NCBI GenBank assembly: GCA_016946835.1
Contig: JACVTC010000058.1
Span: 990,348-1,054,347 of the forward strand
Length of the DNA: 64,000 nt
Reading direction: 5' to 3'
Origin: Neocallimastix lanati (nom. inval.)
Lineage: Eukaryota > Neocallimastigomycota > Neocallimastigomycetes > Neocallimastigales > Neocallimastigaceae
The notes beneath the pieces are model-generated. The model did not search any database. It was not told the origin of the DNA and saw nothing but the letters and a program-made list of their open reading frames with translations. Both the position numbers and the translations under genes were made by a program. Shown piece by piece: positions 1 to 11,649 of this stretch. Numbering within the stretch: the first letter of the stretch is position 1; each line of letters begins with the position of its first letter.

Positions 1-344
1 CTAGATTCATTTTATATTATCAAAATTACTTTTTTTTAAATTTTCTCTTATTATATTACATTAACTTTATTTTTTATTAAAGCTTATTTTATATATTTTT
101 TTATTTAATACATTTTTTATATATTCTTTTTTTTTTTTTTAATACATCTATAATGTATTTATTAATTGTATACAATATTTTAATAATTAATAAATAAAGT
201 AATTTTTTTTTACATTCCTCGTAAGTATATTAAATGATAGTACTTGCGTAACCTTCTTAGGCCCCCGTTATCTTGTTTATATTACTTAAGAGATTGAGAA
301 TAATATATACAAAAGGGTAAAATACTTAATTGTAATCTTAACCA
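1..344. other. AT-rich intergenic sequence
   Basis: Mostly T-rich homopolymer and AT sequence. A GC-richer patch at about 212-275 (containing GGCCCCCG) could be the start of the structured island to its right or a degraded repeat. No reading frame or recognisable RNA gene is supported. Confidence 0.4.
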
Positions 345-499
345 CCATATACCGTAAAAATCTCTTGTGAGGAAAACCCGAACTTCAAAGGGCGGGATTT
401 ATGCATGCTAGCATACGGACTGTTGAGGGTACTAATAGGAAATATGTACCCATTATGTGTGATTATGTGTGTATCTATGTATTTTTTTTTTTTTTTTTT
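345..499 (+). ncRNA. Possible structured RNA followed by a T-run
   Basis: This is a GC-richer island in very AT-rich DNA with several inverted repeats: CTC/GAG at about 362-371, CCCG/CGGG around 378-397, ATGCTAGCAT near 405-414, a longer CCGTA/TACGG pair enclosing these (about 354 and 415), and GGGTAC/GTACCC at 427-451. An 18-T run at 482-499 would suit a Pol III terminator on the plus strand. I could not match it to U1-U6, SRP, RNase P/MRP or 5S RNA. A weak minus-strand reading frame crosses it, so a coding exon or dispersed-repeat fragment remains possible. Confidence 0.3.
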
Positions 500-968
500 A
501 TTTCTCATATAAACTACTATATGATAAAATTTTACTGTTTTATATTTCATATTATTTAGTTTTTTAAAACCACTATAAATTATATTATATCATTCATTCA
601 TATACAAAAAATCCATTGAAATTTGAAAATCTTACTTTATAGCCCATTCATTAAAACAAGACATGAAGGATAAAAGATTTGTTCAGAATATATAATTCTT
701 CATATTTAATCTTTTTCAAAATATATATAGGAAAATATTTTCGTAAGAATTTCTTAGGAAATACAAAAAAAAGTCATAATAGGTTAGGATATTTAATATA
801 ATCAGCCACATTTTAAAATATAAGTATGTTTTATGGTTTAATATATTATGATTTATTGGACTAAAAACATATGTAAAATTTAACTATTTTTAGTAATAAA
901 ATTATTTTCAAACTTTTTTTTTTTAAAAATTTCATCAATAATTGAAATTTTTCAAATAATTTAAGGAA

Positions 969-1717
969 ATGGTTTGTAAAAAATGTAAATATTATTATTA
1001 AAAATGAGTTAATAATCATTAATAGATAATATTGCATTTATAATAACTATTTATTTATTGAAAATAATATTTTAAATATATAGGTGAAAAAAAATTAGCA
1101 ACTGTCATTTGTCCTGATAAATGGAAAGATGGCTCTAAAAATTCTAAAGGTAATTCATTTTGAAATTTTAAATCAAAATTTGTAATAAATTTTATATATT
1201 TAATAAATTATTGATAATTTCTTAAATTATTTAAAATATAAAATTAATAGTGGGTTCTGCAGGAAGAAAATTAAATGAAAATAAACTTTTATCAAAAAAA
1301 TATAAAAATAAATTTGCTCCATATGAAAACAAATGTAGAATTTGTAAATCAAGAGTTCACCAAGAAGGAAGTCATTATTGTCAATCATGTGCATATAAAA
1401 AAGGTATATATTATTAGTTGTAATTATATATAAAAACTTTTTACAAATTCAAAGATATAATAATTTACTTTTTTTTTTTTTTATTTAAAATTAATTAAAA
1501 ATTTCAAAATTTAAAATTATATTATTATATAATTTATATTTGATATAATGGATTTATTTAATAACAAAAATGCTCTGATATTTCTAATCATTTAATCAAA
1601 TTTAAATTACTTTAAATTTCTTATAAAATATACATTTATATATAACATAAAGGAATTTGTGCAATGTGTGGAAAACAAATTTTAGATGTATCTCAATATA
1701 AGCAAAGTTCAAAATAA
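969..1717 (+). CDS. CRIPT: CRIPT family zinc-binding protein (4 exons)
   Basis: Exons are 969-984, 1084-1149, 1251-1403 and 1653-1717, all with GT-AG introns; they join into one frame of 99 residues, close to the 101 of human CRIPT. The Cys at residue 6 is split across intron 1. The protein starts MVCKKCEKKL, then has WKDG, the GRKLNEN motif, CRICKS, HYCQSCAYKKG and ICAMCGK, so all the CxxC pairs expected of this family are present. CRIPT was named for binding PDZ domains in animals; in other eukaryotes it is a small conserved Cys-rich protein associated with the minor spliceosome. Its exact job in this organism is not shown by the sequence. An (AAT)n tract begins just after the stop. No upstream ORF competes with this start. 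Confidence 0.93.
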
Positions 1718-1738
1718 AATCATAAAAATAAAATAAAA

Positions 1739-1741
1739 TAA

Positions 1742-1802
<61 letters not shown>

Positions 1803-1805
1803 TAT
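1739..1805. repeat. (AAT)n trinucleotide microsatellite
   Basis: About 20 near-perfect AAT units immediately 3' of the CRIPT stop codon, probably in its 3' UTR or downstream flank. Shorter ATT runs follow at about 1960-2100. The rest of 1718-2487 is AT-rich; a 68-codon frame at 2156-2362 is Ile-rich low-complexity sequence and I do not support it as a gene. Confidence 0.8.
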
Positions 1806-2487
1806 TATATACTTTTATAATATTATTATTTATGTTTTTTTAATAATTGTAAATATTATTTTAATTTAATAAAAATAAATATTTAACTATAAAATAATAG
1901 TTTGTGGTAATATAATATTAGAATATTTTTTTAAAAAAAATAATAAATTTTTATAATTATTAATTATTATTGTTATTAGTATTAGTATTATTATTATTAA
2001 CATATTATTAAAAAACTTATTCCTGTATTAATTATTATTATTATTATTATTAACAAACTTATTCTGGAATTAACAATTATTATTATTATTTACATTTATC
2101 TTTTATAAAATAAAAATTATTATTAATTTCATAAAATCATTTAATAATTTTTTGTATGAGTAATATATATAAAATTTTTATTAATATATATTCAAAATAT
2201 CACATATCCAAAATTTTTATAAAAAACATACAAACAAGCAAATATATAAAATATTATCAAAATTGTTTAAATGAAATTATTATTATTATTATTATTATAA
2301 TTATTACATTGTTTATAGTATATTTTATTGATATTGTTTTACAATTAATAGTAACTATATAAAAATATAAAATCTTGTTGAAATTTTAAATAACATATTT
2401 ATTACTAAGTCCTTTTATTTATATTAAGATTTATAATATGATTATATAATATATAGTATTTATATATTATAAATATCACTTTCTTAT

Positions 2488-4343
2488 TTATTGCTTAACA
2501 GAAGTTGGAATATAATGAAAACTATGATTACTTCTTGTTCTAATATGATTTTTATTTTCCATGATTGGATTTATATTACTGAATGATCTTATACTACTTC
2601 TAGAATTAATATGAGATGGTGGTGGTACGTAGTTATTTCCAATTGATGGGAAGTTATTATATGAAGAGTCATATTCTGTAATAGATTCAGTTTCAGTAGT
2701 TGTTTCAAAGTTATCATCATCATTATTTTCATCATCACTATCAAGACTATGGCTACGATGAATATGATTACTAGGATTCATTGGAATTGGACTTCTTGGA
2801 TTATGTATACTTAATTCATATTCATTTTTTCTGATGTTATATTCATTTATTAAATTACGTTGAGGTGTTGATGGTGGCATTTGTAATATTTGTGAATTAT
2901 TTTTAATTGAATTTGAAGATCGTATATCATTACCATAATTTATCATACTTTTGTTATTGTTATTATTACTAGTATTATTATATACAAATGAATAACTATT
3001 TGGATCATTTGTTTTGATAATGTTAAAAGATTCATTATGTTCCTTATTATCAGTTGTAGTTGCATATTTATAATCATAAATACGTGGTGAATTATGCGAG
3101 ATACTAGTGTTAAAATTTCTGTAAGAATTAAAACATTCACTTGGTTCCAAACTACTTTCAGTTATCATACTTGATTCATTAGCATCAGTTTCATCTATAG
3201 TTGTATCAAGGTTACTTCCATTATCATCTTCTTCATCGTCTTCTTGAGTACTAAGATCATCTAAAATATGACTTTGATTTTCTAATCTTGTTGGTGCATT
3301 AGTAAATAATCTCCCTAATGTAGGCTGTTGTTGAGTATCATTTATAAGAGAATTATTTTCATTAATATTTAAACCACTTTTGTTATATGGGAAATTCATT
3401 AAAGAATTATTATGAGAATTTGGATTAGATATTTTTTTGTCAGAAGAATGTGTAGAATAAATTAAAGAGGTTTTTGATGCATGTGGTGATTGAATTAATT
3501 CACCATTATTACTATTAATATTGTTATTTGAATTAGAATCATTTTCACTTGATGGCAAAACTATTAAGCTATTTCTAGAACCTGCAAAATTTGTATTTGA
3601 TAAGATTCCCCCTGAAGGAGCTGTAATTGGATTTGGTCCTAAAAAGCTTGAACGATAAGGATTATCATTAACATTTTCTGTAGCTTTATTTAATATAGTT
3701 CGATTAGAATTGTTTTCATTTGAAGAATAATTCATATAGTTATCATTTTCATTTGCACCAGGCGCTCCGACTAATCCACCAATTAATGAAGGAGTACAAT
3801 TAATGGATGTAAGTACATTTCTACTAATTTTATAAGCTTCTTCAAAAGCTTGTATCCAAATTTGATAATCTACACTACTAGCTGCGGTAAATTTATAATC
3901 TGATTTATTTGTACAAATTGAAAGGCAACATGCTGAACGAAGTTTTGTTTCATCATTGACAGATTTTACATCAGCAAAATTAATAAATGTTGGGTTTGCA
4001 ATATTTTTTTCTGATGATAATATTATAAGTAATGGTGTTCCTTTTAATGCAGCAAATGCGATATGACCTATTTATATTATGAATTGTTAGTATTAATGAT
4101 TTTTGTTGTTAATAATAACGATTAGGAACTTTTATGAATAAATTTACCTAAGAAAGGAATAGCTTTATTTTCTATTTTATATTTTCCATCTAAAGAAAAT
4201 AAATTTTCATATACAACAGCAACGTCAGTTATAGATACTGGAGCACATAATAATAAATATTTTTTAATACCAATGAAACCAACTTTTTTTAAAGTCAAAT
4301 AACCTTTTTTCAAAAGGAAGTCTTTTTCATAATAATAAGTCAT
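2488..4343 (-). CDS. PH-domain protein with Asn/Ser-rich tail (2 exons)
   Basis: Exon 1 is 4343-4148 and exon 2 is 4067-2488 on the minus strand; the GT-AG intron splits a Gly codon, giving 591 residues. Residues about 5-165 look like a pleckstrin-homology domain: a first strand with LLKKGYLTLKK, middle strands FIGIKKYLLLCAP, an exposed loop, then SACCLSICTNKSDYKFTAAS and a C-terminal helix with the conserved Trp (VDYQIWIQAFEEAYK). The remaining 400 residues are Asn/Ser-rich and probably disordered, with an acidic patch (EDDEEDD) and Ser/Pro motifs (PRSP, RSHSLDS) that could be phosphorylation sites. PH domains usually bind phosphoinositides or proteins at membranes; the ligand here cannot be told. 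No catalytic domain is seen. It is transcribed divergently from the RING-CH gene across a 1.2-kb spacer. Confidence 0.8.
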
Positions 4344-5511
4344 ATTTTTTATTAAACTTTATAAAGTTTTCTATAATTTTAATAATTCAAATATTTTATT
4401 TATTATACTAATTTTAAAAATAAAAATGTATATTTGTAAATTTAAATTCTTATTTCGAATACTGTTCTTTTTTATCTCGGAACCTTTTTAAATAATACAA
4501 GAATAAAAATAAAAAAAAGTTTAAATGTAAAAAATAAAAAAAAACTTATAATTCTGTGATAAAATTTATTAAAACCTTTTAATAGCCATTCTTAAAAAAT
4601 TTAATTAAATTTTTAAAATTAATTTAAAAATTTTTTTAAATTAAATATTATCTTATTACTATATATTTGAGTTTTTAATTAAATTTATAATTTCATATAC
4701 AATATGAGTATTTTTAATTAAAAATTAAAATTGAAAAAAAAAAGTTAATTAAAATACAAACTATATATATAGTTTGTATTAATAATACTTTTTAGTTTTA
4801 TCATAACTTTTTAACATTTTTTTAATTATTGTTAAAATGCTTTTAATTAAAAATTATATTATATAATTCTAGTAAGCTTTAAAAAATTATAAAAGTTCTA
4901 AAATAAAAAAATATACATATAAGAATTTTTTTTTTTTTTAAATAGTGAATATAATTAAAGAATTCTGTTTTTTTCTGCATCTTTTTCTATTTTTTATAAA
5001 ATATTATTCTTTTACTTTAATATTTTATCATTTTACAAAAATTATATAAAATAATGTGGAATAATAAATTTTATAATAAGATAATCAAATTAAAATTTAA
5101 AATTAAATACTTACTATTTTAGTAAATATATTTAGTCAATAATTTATTATTTTTCTATAATATTTTGTTACAGTGTCATATAAATTATGTATATTCTACT
5201 TTTATTTATATATAATAATATATTTTCATATTTTTACAATTATTTATATATATACAATAATTATTAAATGCAATAACCAAAAGTTAATAGTAATACTATA
5301 TAAATAAAAAAATTAGTTTTTAACATTAATCTATGATAAACATAAATAAATGTAGTAAAAACACATGTACATATTATATTTATTTATTAATATAAATATA
5401 TAAAAATTTTCTTATTTTTTTTATATATTATGTAAATAAATTTTCTATAATATATAATATATTTTTTAAGTTTAATTAAAGTTGTATATTAATTATTCTA
5501 TAATATGTAAA
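4344..5511. other. Divergent intergenic spacer with 28-bp palindrome
   Basis: This AT-rich spacer separates the start of the minus-strand PH gene from the start of the plus-strand RING-CH gene and must contain both promoters. The only clear structure is a perfect 28-bp palindrome at 4753-4780, with half-site AATACAAACTATAT. No ORF or RNA gene is supported. Confidence 0.5.
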
Positions 5512-6633
5512 ATGCTCTTTAAAAGAAAAAAAAGTTCAATAAATGATATTGAAATAAATGATATAAAAAGTAACATTGAAAAAAATAGACCAGTTTGTAG
5601 AATTTGTAGAGATGATGATAGTTCCTCGGAATTAATTGTACCATGTCATTGTCGTGGTACAGTAAAATATATTCATCGAGAATGTTTAAATGAATGGTTA
5701 AAAACCGTTAATAAAGCAGTTCTACCATTCGCACATACAAGTTTAATTAATGCTAAATGTAATTTATGCAATTACAAATATCAATGGGAAGGGGGTGAGA
5801 AGCTTCTTTTCGTATTAAAATATTGTAAGTTTCAATTTAGATTTTAATATATATATTTAATAATTAAATGTTATAATAAAAGAATTAATTGAAATTCAAA
5901 AATTTTAAAATTGAATATTTTAGCAAATATGATAAGTGCAATAATTTTATGCACAATGATATTACTATTTGGTATATTATTTCATATATATACTGAACAG
6001 GAATTTAAATATAAAGCTATATTAGATATACCTATAGAAGGAATGGCCTTATGCTCTTCAATTATTTATACTTCACCTTTTTCAATTCTATTTACAATAT
6101 TGGAATTCATCATTTACTACACAACAAAACAATTAATTCCTTTCACATTCATGCTTACAATAAAAAATATAACATTAAAAACAATAAATGAATGTTCAAC
6201 AATTTCAGAAACTATTAATAAATATAAACCAAATTTATTTATTTTAATTGGAAAAGGAATTGAATTTGTATTAAGACCATTTTGTGAAAAATTAAATGGA
6301 AATGATCAAGTATATTCAGTAATTCAGAGTTCATTCAAAATTGTAATTGTATTATTAGGTATTCAATATTTCATCGTATTATGGTTTAATATTTTACTTG
6401 TTCATTTTCAAATACATTCATTTTTAATTTATCTTCTACAAAAATATGAATTAAGAATTAAAGAATATACAGGAAGTGAAGTTGAGGATGAAAATAAAGA
6501 AATTAAAAACAATGACGAAGATAATAATAAACAAAATGAAAATAATAATGAAAATAAAATTAATAAAAAAAATATTGAAAATAATAATGATGTTAATGAT
6601 GTGAACGAAAATACCGATAAAAAAAATAAATAA
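5512..6633 (+). CDS. RING-CH (MARCH-like) membrane E3 ubiquitin ligase (2 exons)
   Basis: Exons 5512-5824 and 5924-6633 are joined by a GT-AG intron that splits a Ser codon (340 residues). I start at ATG 5512 (MLFKRKKSS); the frame is open slightly upstream only through a TTG. Residues about 27-92 form a C4HC3 RING-CH finger: VCRIC, CHCRGTVKYIHRECL, then a Trp-containing helix and CNLCNYKYQW. Family members are E2-recruiting ubiquitin ligases with transmembrane anchors. Here the finger is followed by strongly hydrophobic segments (around ILCTMILLFGILFHIYT, SILFTILEFIIYYTT, IVIVLLGIQYFIVLWFNILL), consistent with an endomembrane location. The tail is Asn/Lys/Glu-rich low complexity. Substrates are unknown. 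Confidence 0.85.
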
Positions 6634-6842
6634 AATTCAAATTTATAAACATTATTAACATAATATTTAGATAATTCGTTTATTACATAATAATATTATA
6701 ATTTAAAGTAAAAATAGTAATAAATAATAAATAATTAAATAATAAATGATGAGTGAATAAATAAGTGATAAAATTAAAAAAATTTATATAGTAAAAATAC
6801 GAATATATATAATAATTTATAATCACTACCAAAAGTAAATAA

Positions 6843-6881
<39 letters not shown>

Positions 6882-7267
6882 GGGAATAGGTAAATAAATA
6901 AAATTTTTCAAAATACATACAATATATATGAAATTTATAATTATTTAAAATTTTTAGTATAAATATAATTACTAATTTATACCTATTAATTATTTCCTTA
7001 AGTGTATTGGATTAATAATTAAATTAAATAAAAATGATTGGTACTTAAAATAAATATATTATATTGTATAATAATATATTATTAAATAAATAAAAATATA
7101 ATTACTGAATTGAAAATTATAACAAAATTTAGCAAAAAAAATTATTTATAATTTCTCTCTCTTAAATTTTTATCAAAAATTGCGGGTGTAATTGGATCCC
7201 ATTTTTAAATTTTACTTAAAGGGCTAAGAACAAATTTGTCTCTTTACATCGCAAAGGAAAATCGAAA
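6634..7267. other. AT-rich intergenic, (AAAT)n tract and likely P2 promoter
   Basis: Contains an (AAAT)n microsatellite at about 6838-6882 and otherwise simple AT sequence. The last 90 bases (about 7175-7267) become GC-richer (GCGGGTG, GGATCCC, AAGGGCTAAG) and lead into the P2 gene, so they probably hold its promoter and 5' UTR. No ORF is supported. Confidence 0.5.
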
Positions 7268-7870
7268 ATGTAATTGTCGTTAAATCTTGGATGGAATCTT
7301 GTCATTAATAATAAAATTTTGATTTTTTTTTTTTAAATTATAAAAAAATAATTTTAAATTGCATTATGATTATTGTATTTTTTTTTATGAGTGTTGATGA
7401 ATGAGTACATGATATTAATAATTAAACATTATTATTTGAACAATATTTAAAAAATAACAGGAAATATTTAGCTGCTTATCTTCTCGCTACTCTCGGTGGT
7501 AACGCCTCTCCATCTGAAAAGGACATTAAGAAGATCATTAGTACCATTGGTGCTGATGTCGATGACGAAAAGGTTGCTGCCGTCGTTGCTGCCCTTAACG
7601 GTAAGGACATTGATGAAGTTATTGCTGATGGTTTCAGTAAGTTATCTGCTGCTCCAGTTGCAAGTGGTTCTTCTGGTGCTGCTGCCGCCTCTGGTGCTGC
7701 TGCTGCTGAAGAAGAAACCAAGGAAGAAGAAGAAGAAGAAGAATCTGACTCTGACATGGGTTTCGGTAAGTGTTTCATTACATAAATACATAAAATATTT
7801 ATATAATTAGTAAATAATTTAACTAATAATTATATAATATTATTATAAATTAATAGGTCTTTTCGATTAG
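7268..7870 (+). CDS. RPLP2: 60S acidic ribosomal protein P2 (3 exons)
   Basis: The coding parts are 7268-7269 (AT of the start codon), 7461-7765 and 7857-7870; both introns are GT-AG and the joined protein has 106 residues. It starts [19 protein letters not shown], the hallmark of P2 rather than P1, followed by the helical dimerisation domain to about residue 60, an Ala/Gly-rich hinge, an acidic Glu run and the invariant tail SDMGFGLFD that contacts elongation factors at the ribosome stalk. Codon use is distinctly less AT-rich than the other genes here (GCT, GTC, AAG, ACC), as expected for a highly expressed ribosomal gene. The first intron splits ATG as AT|G, so the 5' UTR and start are on separate exons; the second splits the final GFG Gly codon. 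Confidence 0.95.
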
Positions 7871-8610
7871 ATCAATTAAATACATGTAGAAATATATTAT
7901 TTAATGTCCAAATAAAAATAAAAACAAATTAAAAAATTAAAATGTTTGTTTGTGTGAAACTTTTAAATTAATGGGTTATAAAAAAGTTTATTCGAAGTTG
8001 ATAAAAATGTAATTATTGTTTGATACTTTTTTGGAGTAATAGTTACGAAAACTGGATGAAAAGATGTAAATAATTTTAAATGTATTGAAATATTTTAAAA
8101 TATTATTAATAATTATTTTTATATATAATAGAAAAATATAATAAGAAATAATGAAGTTTATATATTTTTAAAATTTATATATTTGGTTTAAAAAAAACTG
8201 ATATATACATAAAGGATATTGTTGTCAACAAATATAATTTTGTTTTCTACATGAATTATGTAATTTATATATATTTTACACTTCATAAAATATAAGGAAT
8301 AATAATTAATATTATAGTTTTTACTATTATTATTATTATAAAGTATTATTTAAACCAAGAGAAGTGTGTTCTTTTAACAATATAAAAATAAAAATAAAAA
8401 AATAAAAATAAGAATAAGAATTATTATTGTTATTATTTTGTATTAGAAATTAATTTGTTAATCAACTTTTGATAATTCATCATTTGAATTTTTTTTTTCA
8501 AAATGTTTAAATTGTGGTAAGTTGATATTCTATTTTTATTTTTGAAGCATTATCAATCAAAATTATTGGTTTTCAAGATTTTCTTCTACAATATATTCAT
8601 AATACGTTAA
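7871..8610. other. AT-rich intergenic sequence
   Basis: Includes the 3' flank of the P2 gene (AATAAAA-like sequences just after the stop, about 7910-7925) and featureless AT-rich DNA up to the left end of the MULE-like element. No supported ORF. Confidence 0.5.
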
Positions 8611-9004
8611 ATTGAAGGGGAGTGTGCATTTCGAAAATTTTTATTACAAAAATTTGTATTTTGTTGTATGGCTTAAATATTTTTAATTTTAAGCCACTTA
8701 ATTTTATTAAAAATTTAATGAATAATAATTAATTAATTAAATAAACAAAATTACAATTCTCAAAAATTTTCAAACATGTAATCTTACGTGGGGCGTATAT
8801 CTACTTGTATCATAATTTTGTGGCTTTTTTCTACAATTTTTAAAAAGCCATATATTTACAATATGGCGTGAATAATAAATGTGGTGATATTTTATAACGA
8901 AAATTTATAAGCCACCAAGAATTTGGCTAAATTCAACTGGACGAAATTCAACTTTTGGCGAAATACAACACTTCAATAAATAATAATTAGGTTAGGTATT
9001 TCTA

Positions 9005-9330
9005 TTTAACATTAAAAAATAAAATAAAAAATAAATAAGCATTTTATTTTTTAATGCTTAAAAAATAAAATAAAAATAAATTAACATTTTATTTTTTAAT
9101 GCTTAAAAAATAAAAATAAAAAAAAATAAGAAATAAGAAAACTTCTTTTTTAAACATTAAAAAATAAAATAAAAATAAATAAAAATTTATTTTTTAATCA
9201 TTAAAAAATAAATAAAATAAAATAAAATAAAAAATAAAAAATAAAAATAAAAATAAATAAAAATTTATTTTTTAAGCATTAAAAAATAAAAAAAATAAAA
9301 TAAAATAAAAAATAAAAAATAAAAATAAAA
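9005..9330. repeat. Tandem hairpin-forming A/T repeat
   Basis: About five to six degenerate copies of a roughly 55-bp unit in which TTTTATTTTTTAATGCTT faces its complement AAGCATTAAAAAATAAAA. The array could fold into a series of hairpins or cruciforms. It lies upstream of the MULE transposase relic, inside the inferred element. Confidence 0.65.
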
Positions 9331-9509
9331 ATAAATAAATAAAATAGTAAATAAAGAAATAATAAATAATTAATAATTAAATAATTATTTAAATAATTAT
9401 ATAATTAATTAAAAAAAGGTTTATTATTTTAAATATTAAAAAAAAAAAAGTTTCAAAGCATTTAAAAGTATATTTATTAAAATATTTTATTGAAAAATTT
9501 TAATTATTA

Positions 9510-10955
9510 ATGGAAGACAATATAGAAATTGAAATAAGTGAAACAAATCGAGGAAATGAACAAATTATTATTAATAAAAAACACAAATTTAATTTTTCAT
9601 TTCAAAGGAAAGATAAATCAAAAATTTATAGATGCACTGAATATAAGACTATAAATAAATGTAAATCTTTAATTATTTTAAATGATAAAAAGGAGGTTTT
9701 AAAATATGAAAGTTTACATAACCATCTCGAAAAAGAAATTGATGTGTCTATATCAGTAGCAAAGCATAAAATTAAGGAAGAAATTAAGAAAAATTCAATT
9801 ATAAAACCTATACATATATTTAATGCCGTTTCTCAAGAAATGGGACTTATATGTCCCGAATATAGTACAATTAGATCCCAAATAATAAGAAATATAAATA
9901 AATTAATTTCCTCCAAACATAAAAAGTTTTGATGATATTCCCATTGAATCAAAATATTATAAAACGAAAAGAAATGAAAATTTTATGATATTTAAAAATA
10001 CTGATCTAATAATCTTTCAATCACCATTCCAAGCATATTTATTTTCGAATTATCATAAAAATATATTTGCGGACGGTACATTTTATGCAGCACCGAAATT
10101 TAGTTATCAGTTATTTATAACAAGAACTTATGTTGGGGAATTTAATATGTTTTACACTACTTTCATTTCTATATTAAAAAATAAAAAATAATCTACATAT
10201 GAAACATTATTTAAAGAAATAAAAAAAAATGCAAATAAATTTAGGAGTAATACATTAATTACTACAATTAATTTTCATTGTGATTTTGAACAAGGTATAT
10301 CTAATGCCGCAAAAAAAGTTTTTCCCAATATAAATATTAAATATTGTGTTTGGCATTACAAAAGATCATTAGAAAAACAAAAAAATATATTATGTTATCA
10401 TGAAGTGAAGAATAATAATGATGTATATATTTATTATAAAGCTATTTCGAACTTACCGTTTATAAACCCTAACTATATATTTGATATTTATATTATAATA
10501 AAAAGAATTTGTCAAAAAAAAAAGTATAATAATTTTCTGCAATTTTTAGAATATTTTAATAAAAATTATTAAGTATAATGTTAATAATTGGAATTATTAT
10601 GAAAATATAGAGCATTTAACAAACAATGCATCAGAATCTTATAATAGCTACTTAAATAATATATTTCCAAATAAACCTTTATTTTATAAATTAATATATA
10701 TATTAAAAGAAGAAGAAAACTTATCTTATAATGATTATCAAAGGAGAACTAAAGGAAATTGGAAAAAAAAAGCAAAAAATATTTAGTGTAACTGATGAAA
10801 TTAAAATTTTAATTGAAAATTACAAAAGTAAGGAAATAAATTTATTTTATAATGGATGCAATAGAAATGAATTAGTTAAATTATGGAAAGATTGTTTAAT
10901 TGATTTAAACAATATAAATATTAAAATAAATAATCTTAATTTAAAAAAATGCTAG
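9510..10955 (+). pseudogene. MULE transposase relic with FLYWCH-type N-terminus
   Basis: Reading across breaks gives one protein-like order. Frame 1 (9510-9932) begins MEDNIEIE and carries a FLYWCH/WRKY-GCM1-like zinc finger (F-x-F..IYRCTEY..CKS..HNH). A frameshift near 9910-9930 leads to the DDE core: ADGTFYAAP with the first Asp (about 10070), an in-frame TAA at 10189-10191, CDFEQG with the second Asp (about 10280), then the family signature C-x-WH as CVWHYKR (about 10348). Another stop at about 10570 and a frameshift precede NNASESYNSYL, which is typical of the MULE C-terminal region. Two stops and at least two frame changes show it is not functional. Short frames after 10731 are remnants or shadows. 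Confidence 0.75.
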
Positions 10956-11649
10956 AAAAATACAAATTTATTTATTTTAAATTTATATTTATAATCGTTT
11001 AAATAATAATTAAATAATCTTAATTTAAAAAAATACTAGAAAAATACAAATTTATTTACCTAGTGTGTTTATTTAATAATCTTAATAGAAATTATCTTTT
11101 AGTTATTTTTAATAAGTAATTTATAACTAAAACCGATTTATTTGATACTAGTTAAAATTTTATTAATATCAATATCAATATTATATAATTATCAATATCA
11201 ATATTATTATAAATTTTATTAATATCAATATACTTTTCAAAATTAATTATGTTATTAAAAATAATAAATTCAATAAAAGATTTTTATTATTTTATTAAAA
11301 TTATAATTGTTATTATTATATTTTAATAATAATTGATTCATATTGATCAAACATTATAAATATTACTATGCAAATAATTAATTATTTTAATAGGATCAAT
11401 TATTCAACTCTTATTGTTTTAATTTTTAATTCTTATATTATTTAAATTAATATATATATATATCGTTTATGAAAATATGAATTATAAATAATTAAAATTA
11501 TTTACTTTTCATTTAAATTTTTTTATTTACTCTAATAAAGTATAATAATTAAAAGACAAACGTTATTATAACTTAAATTTTTTTTTTTAGAAAAATAAAT
11601 GAAAAAAAATTAAAATATGTAAGATTCCTATATATATAAAATAATTATT

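Larger units (their letters stand above)
8611..11610 (+). mobile_element. Decayed MULE-type DNA transposon
   Basis: The extent is inferred from two flank sequences that recur together elsewhere. The left flank at 8611-8660 (including GCATTTCGAAAATTTTTATT) and the right flank at 11545-11610 (including GACAAACGTTATTATAACTT) both reappear, in the same order on the opposite strand, at about 44388-44585. Between them lies the broken transposase at 9510-10955. The left flank carries several hairpins built on TGGCTT/AAGCCA (about 8679-8700 and 8820-8850). I could not define terminal inverted repeats or a target duplication, so the limits are approximate. Confidence 0.55.

Noticed and set aside
338-550. 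Minus-strand 70-codon frame
   Set aside because: Includes a poly-Lys run from the T tract and no domain; the underlying structure looks more like an RNA or repeat, and I could not identify it as protein.
2156-2362. 68-codon Ile-rich frame between CRIPT and the PH gene
   Set aside because: Driven by an ATT repeat; no domain, no splice context, AT composition equal to the surrounding spacer.
7476-7810. Two frames overlapping the P2 exon on both strands
   Set aside because: Shadows of the P2 coding sequence, which is fully supported by conserved N- and C-terminal motifs.
10731-10955. Separate small gene downstream of the MULE transposase
   Set aside because: It overlaps the shifted transposase C-terminus (SYNDYQRRTKGNW) and starts within it; best seen as part of the relic.
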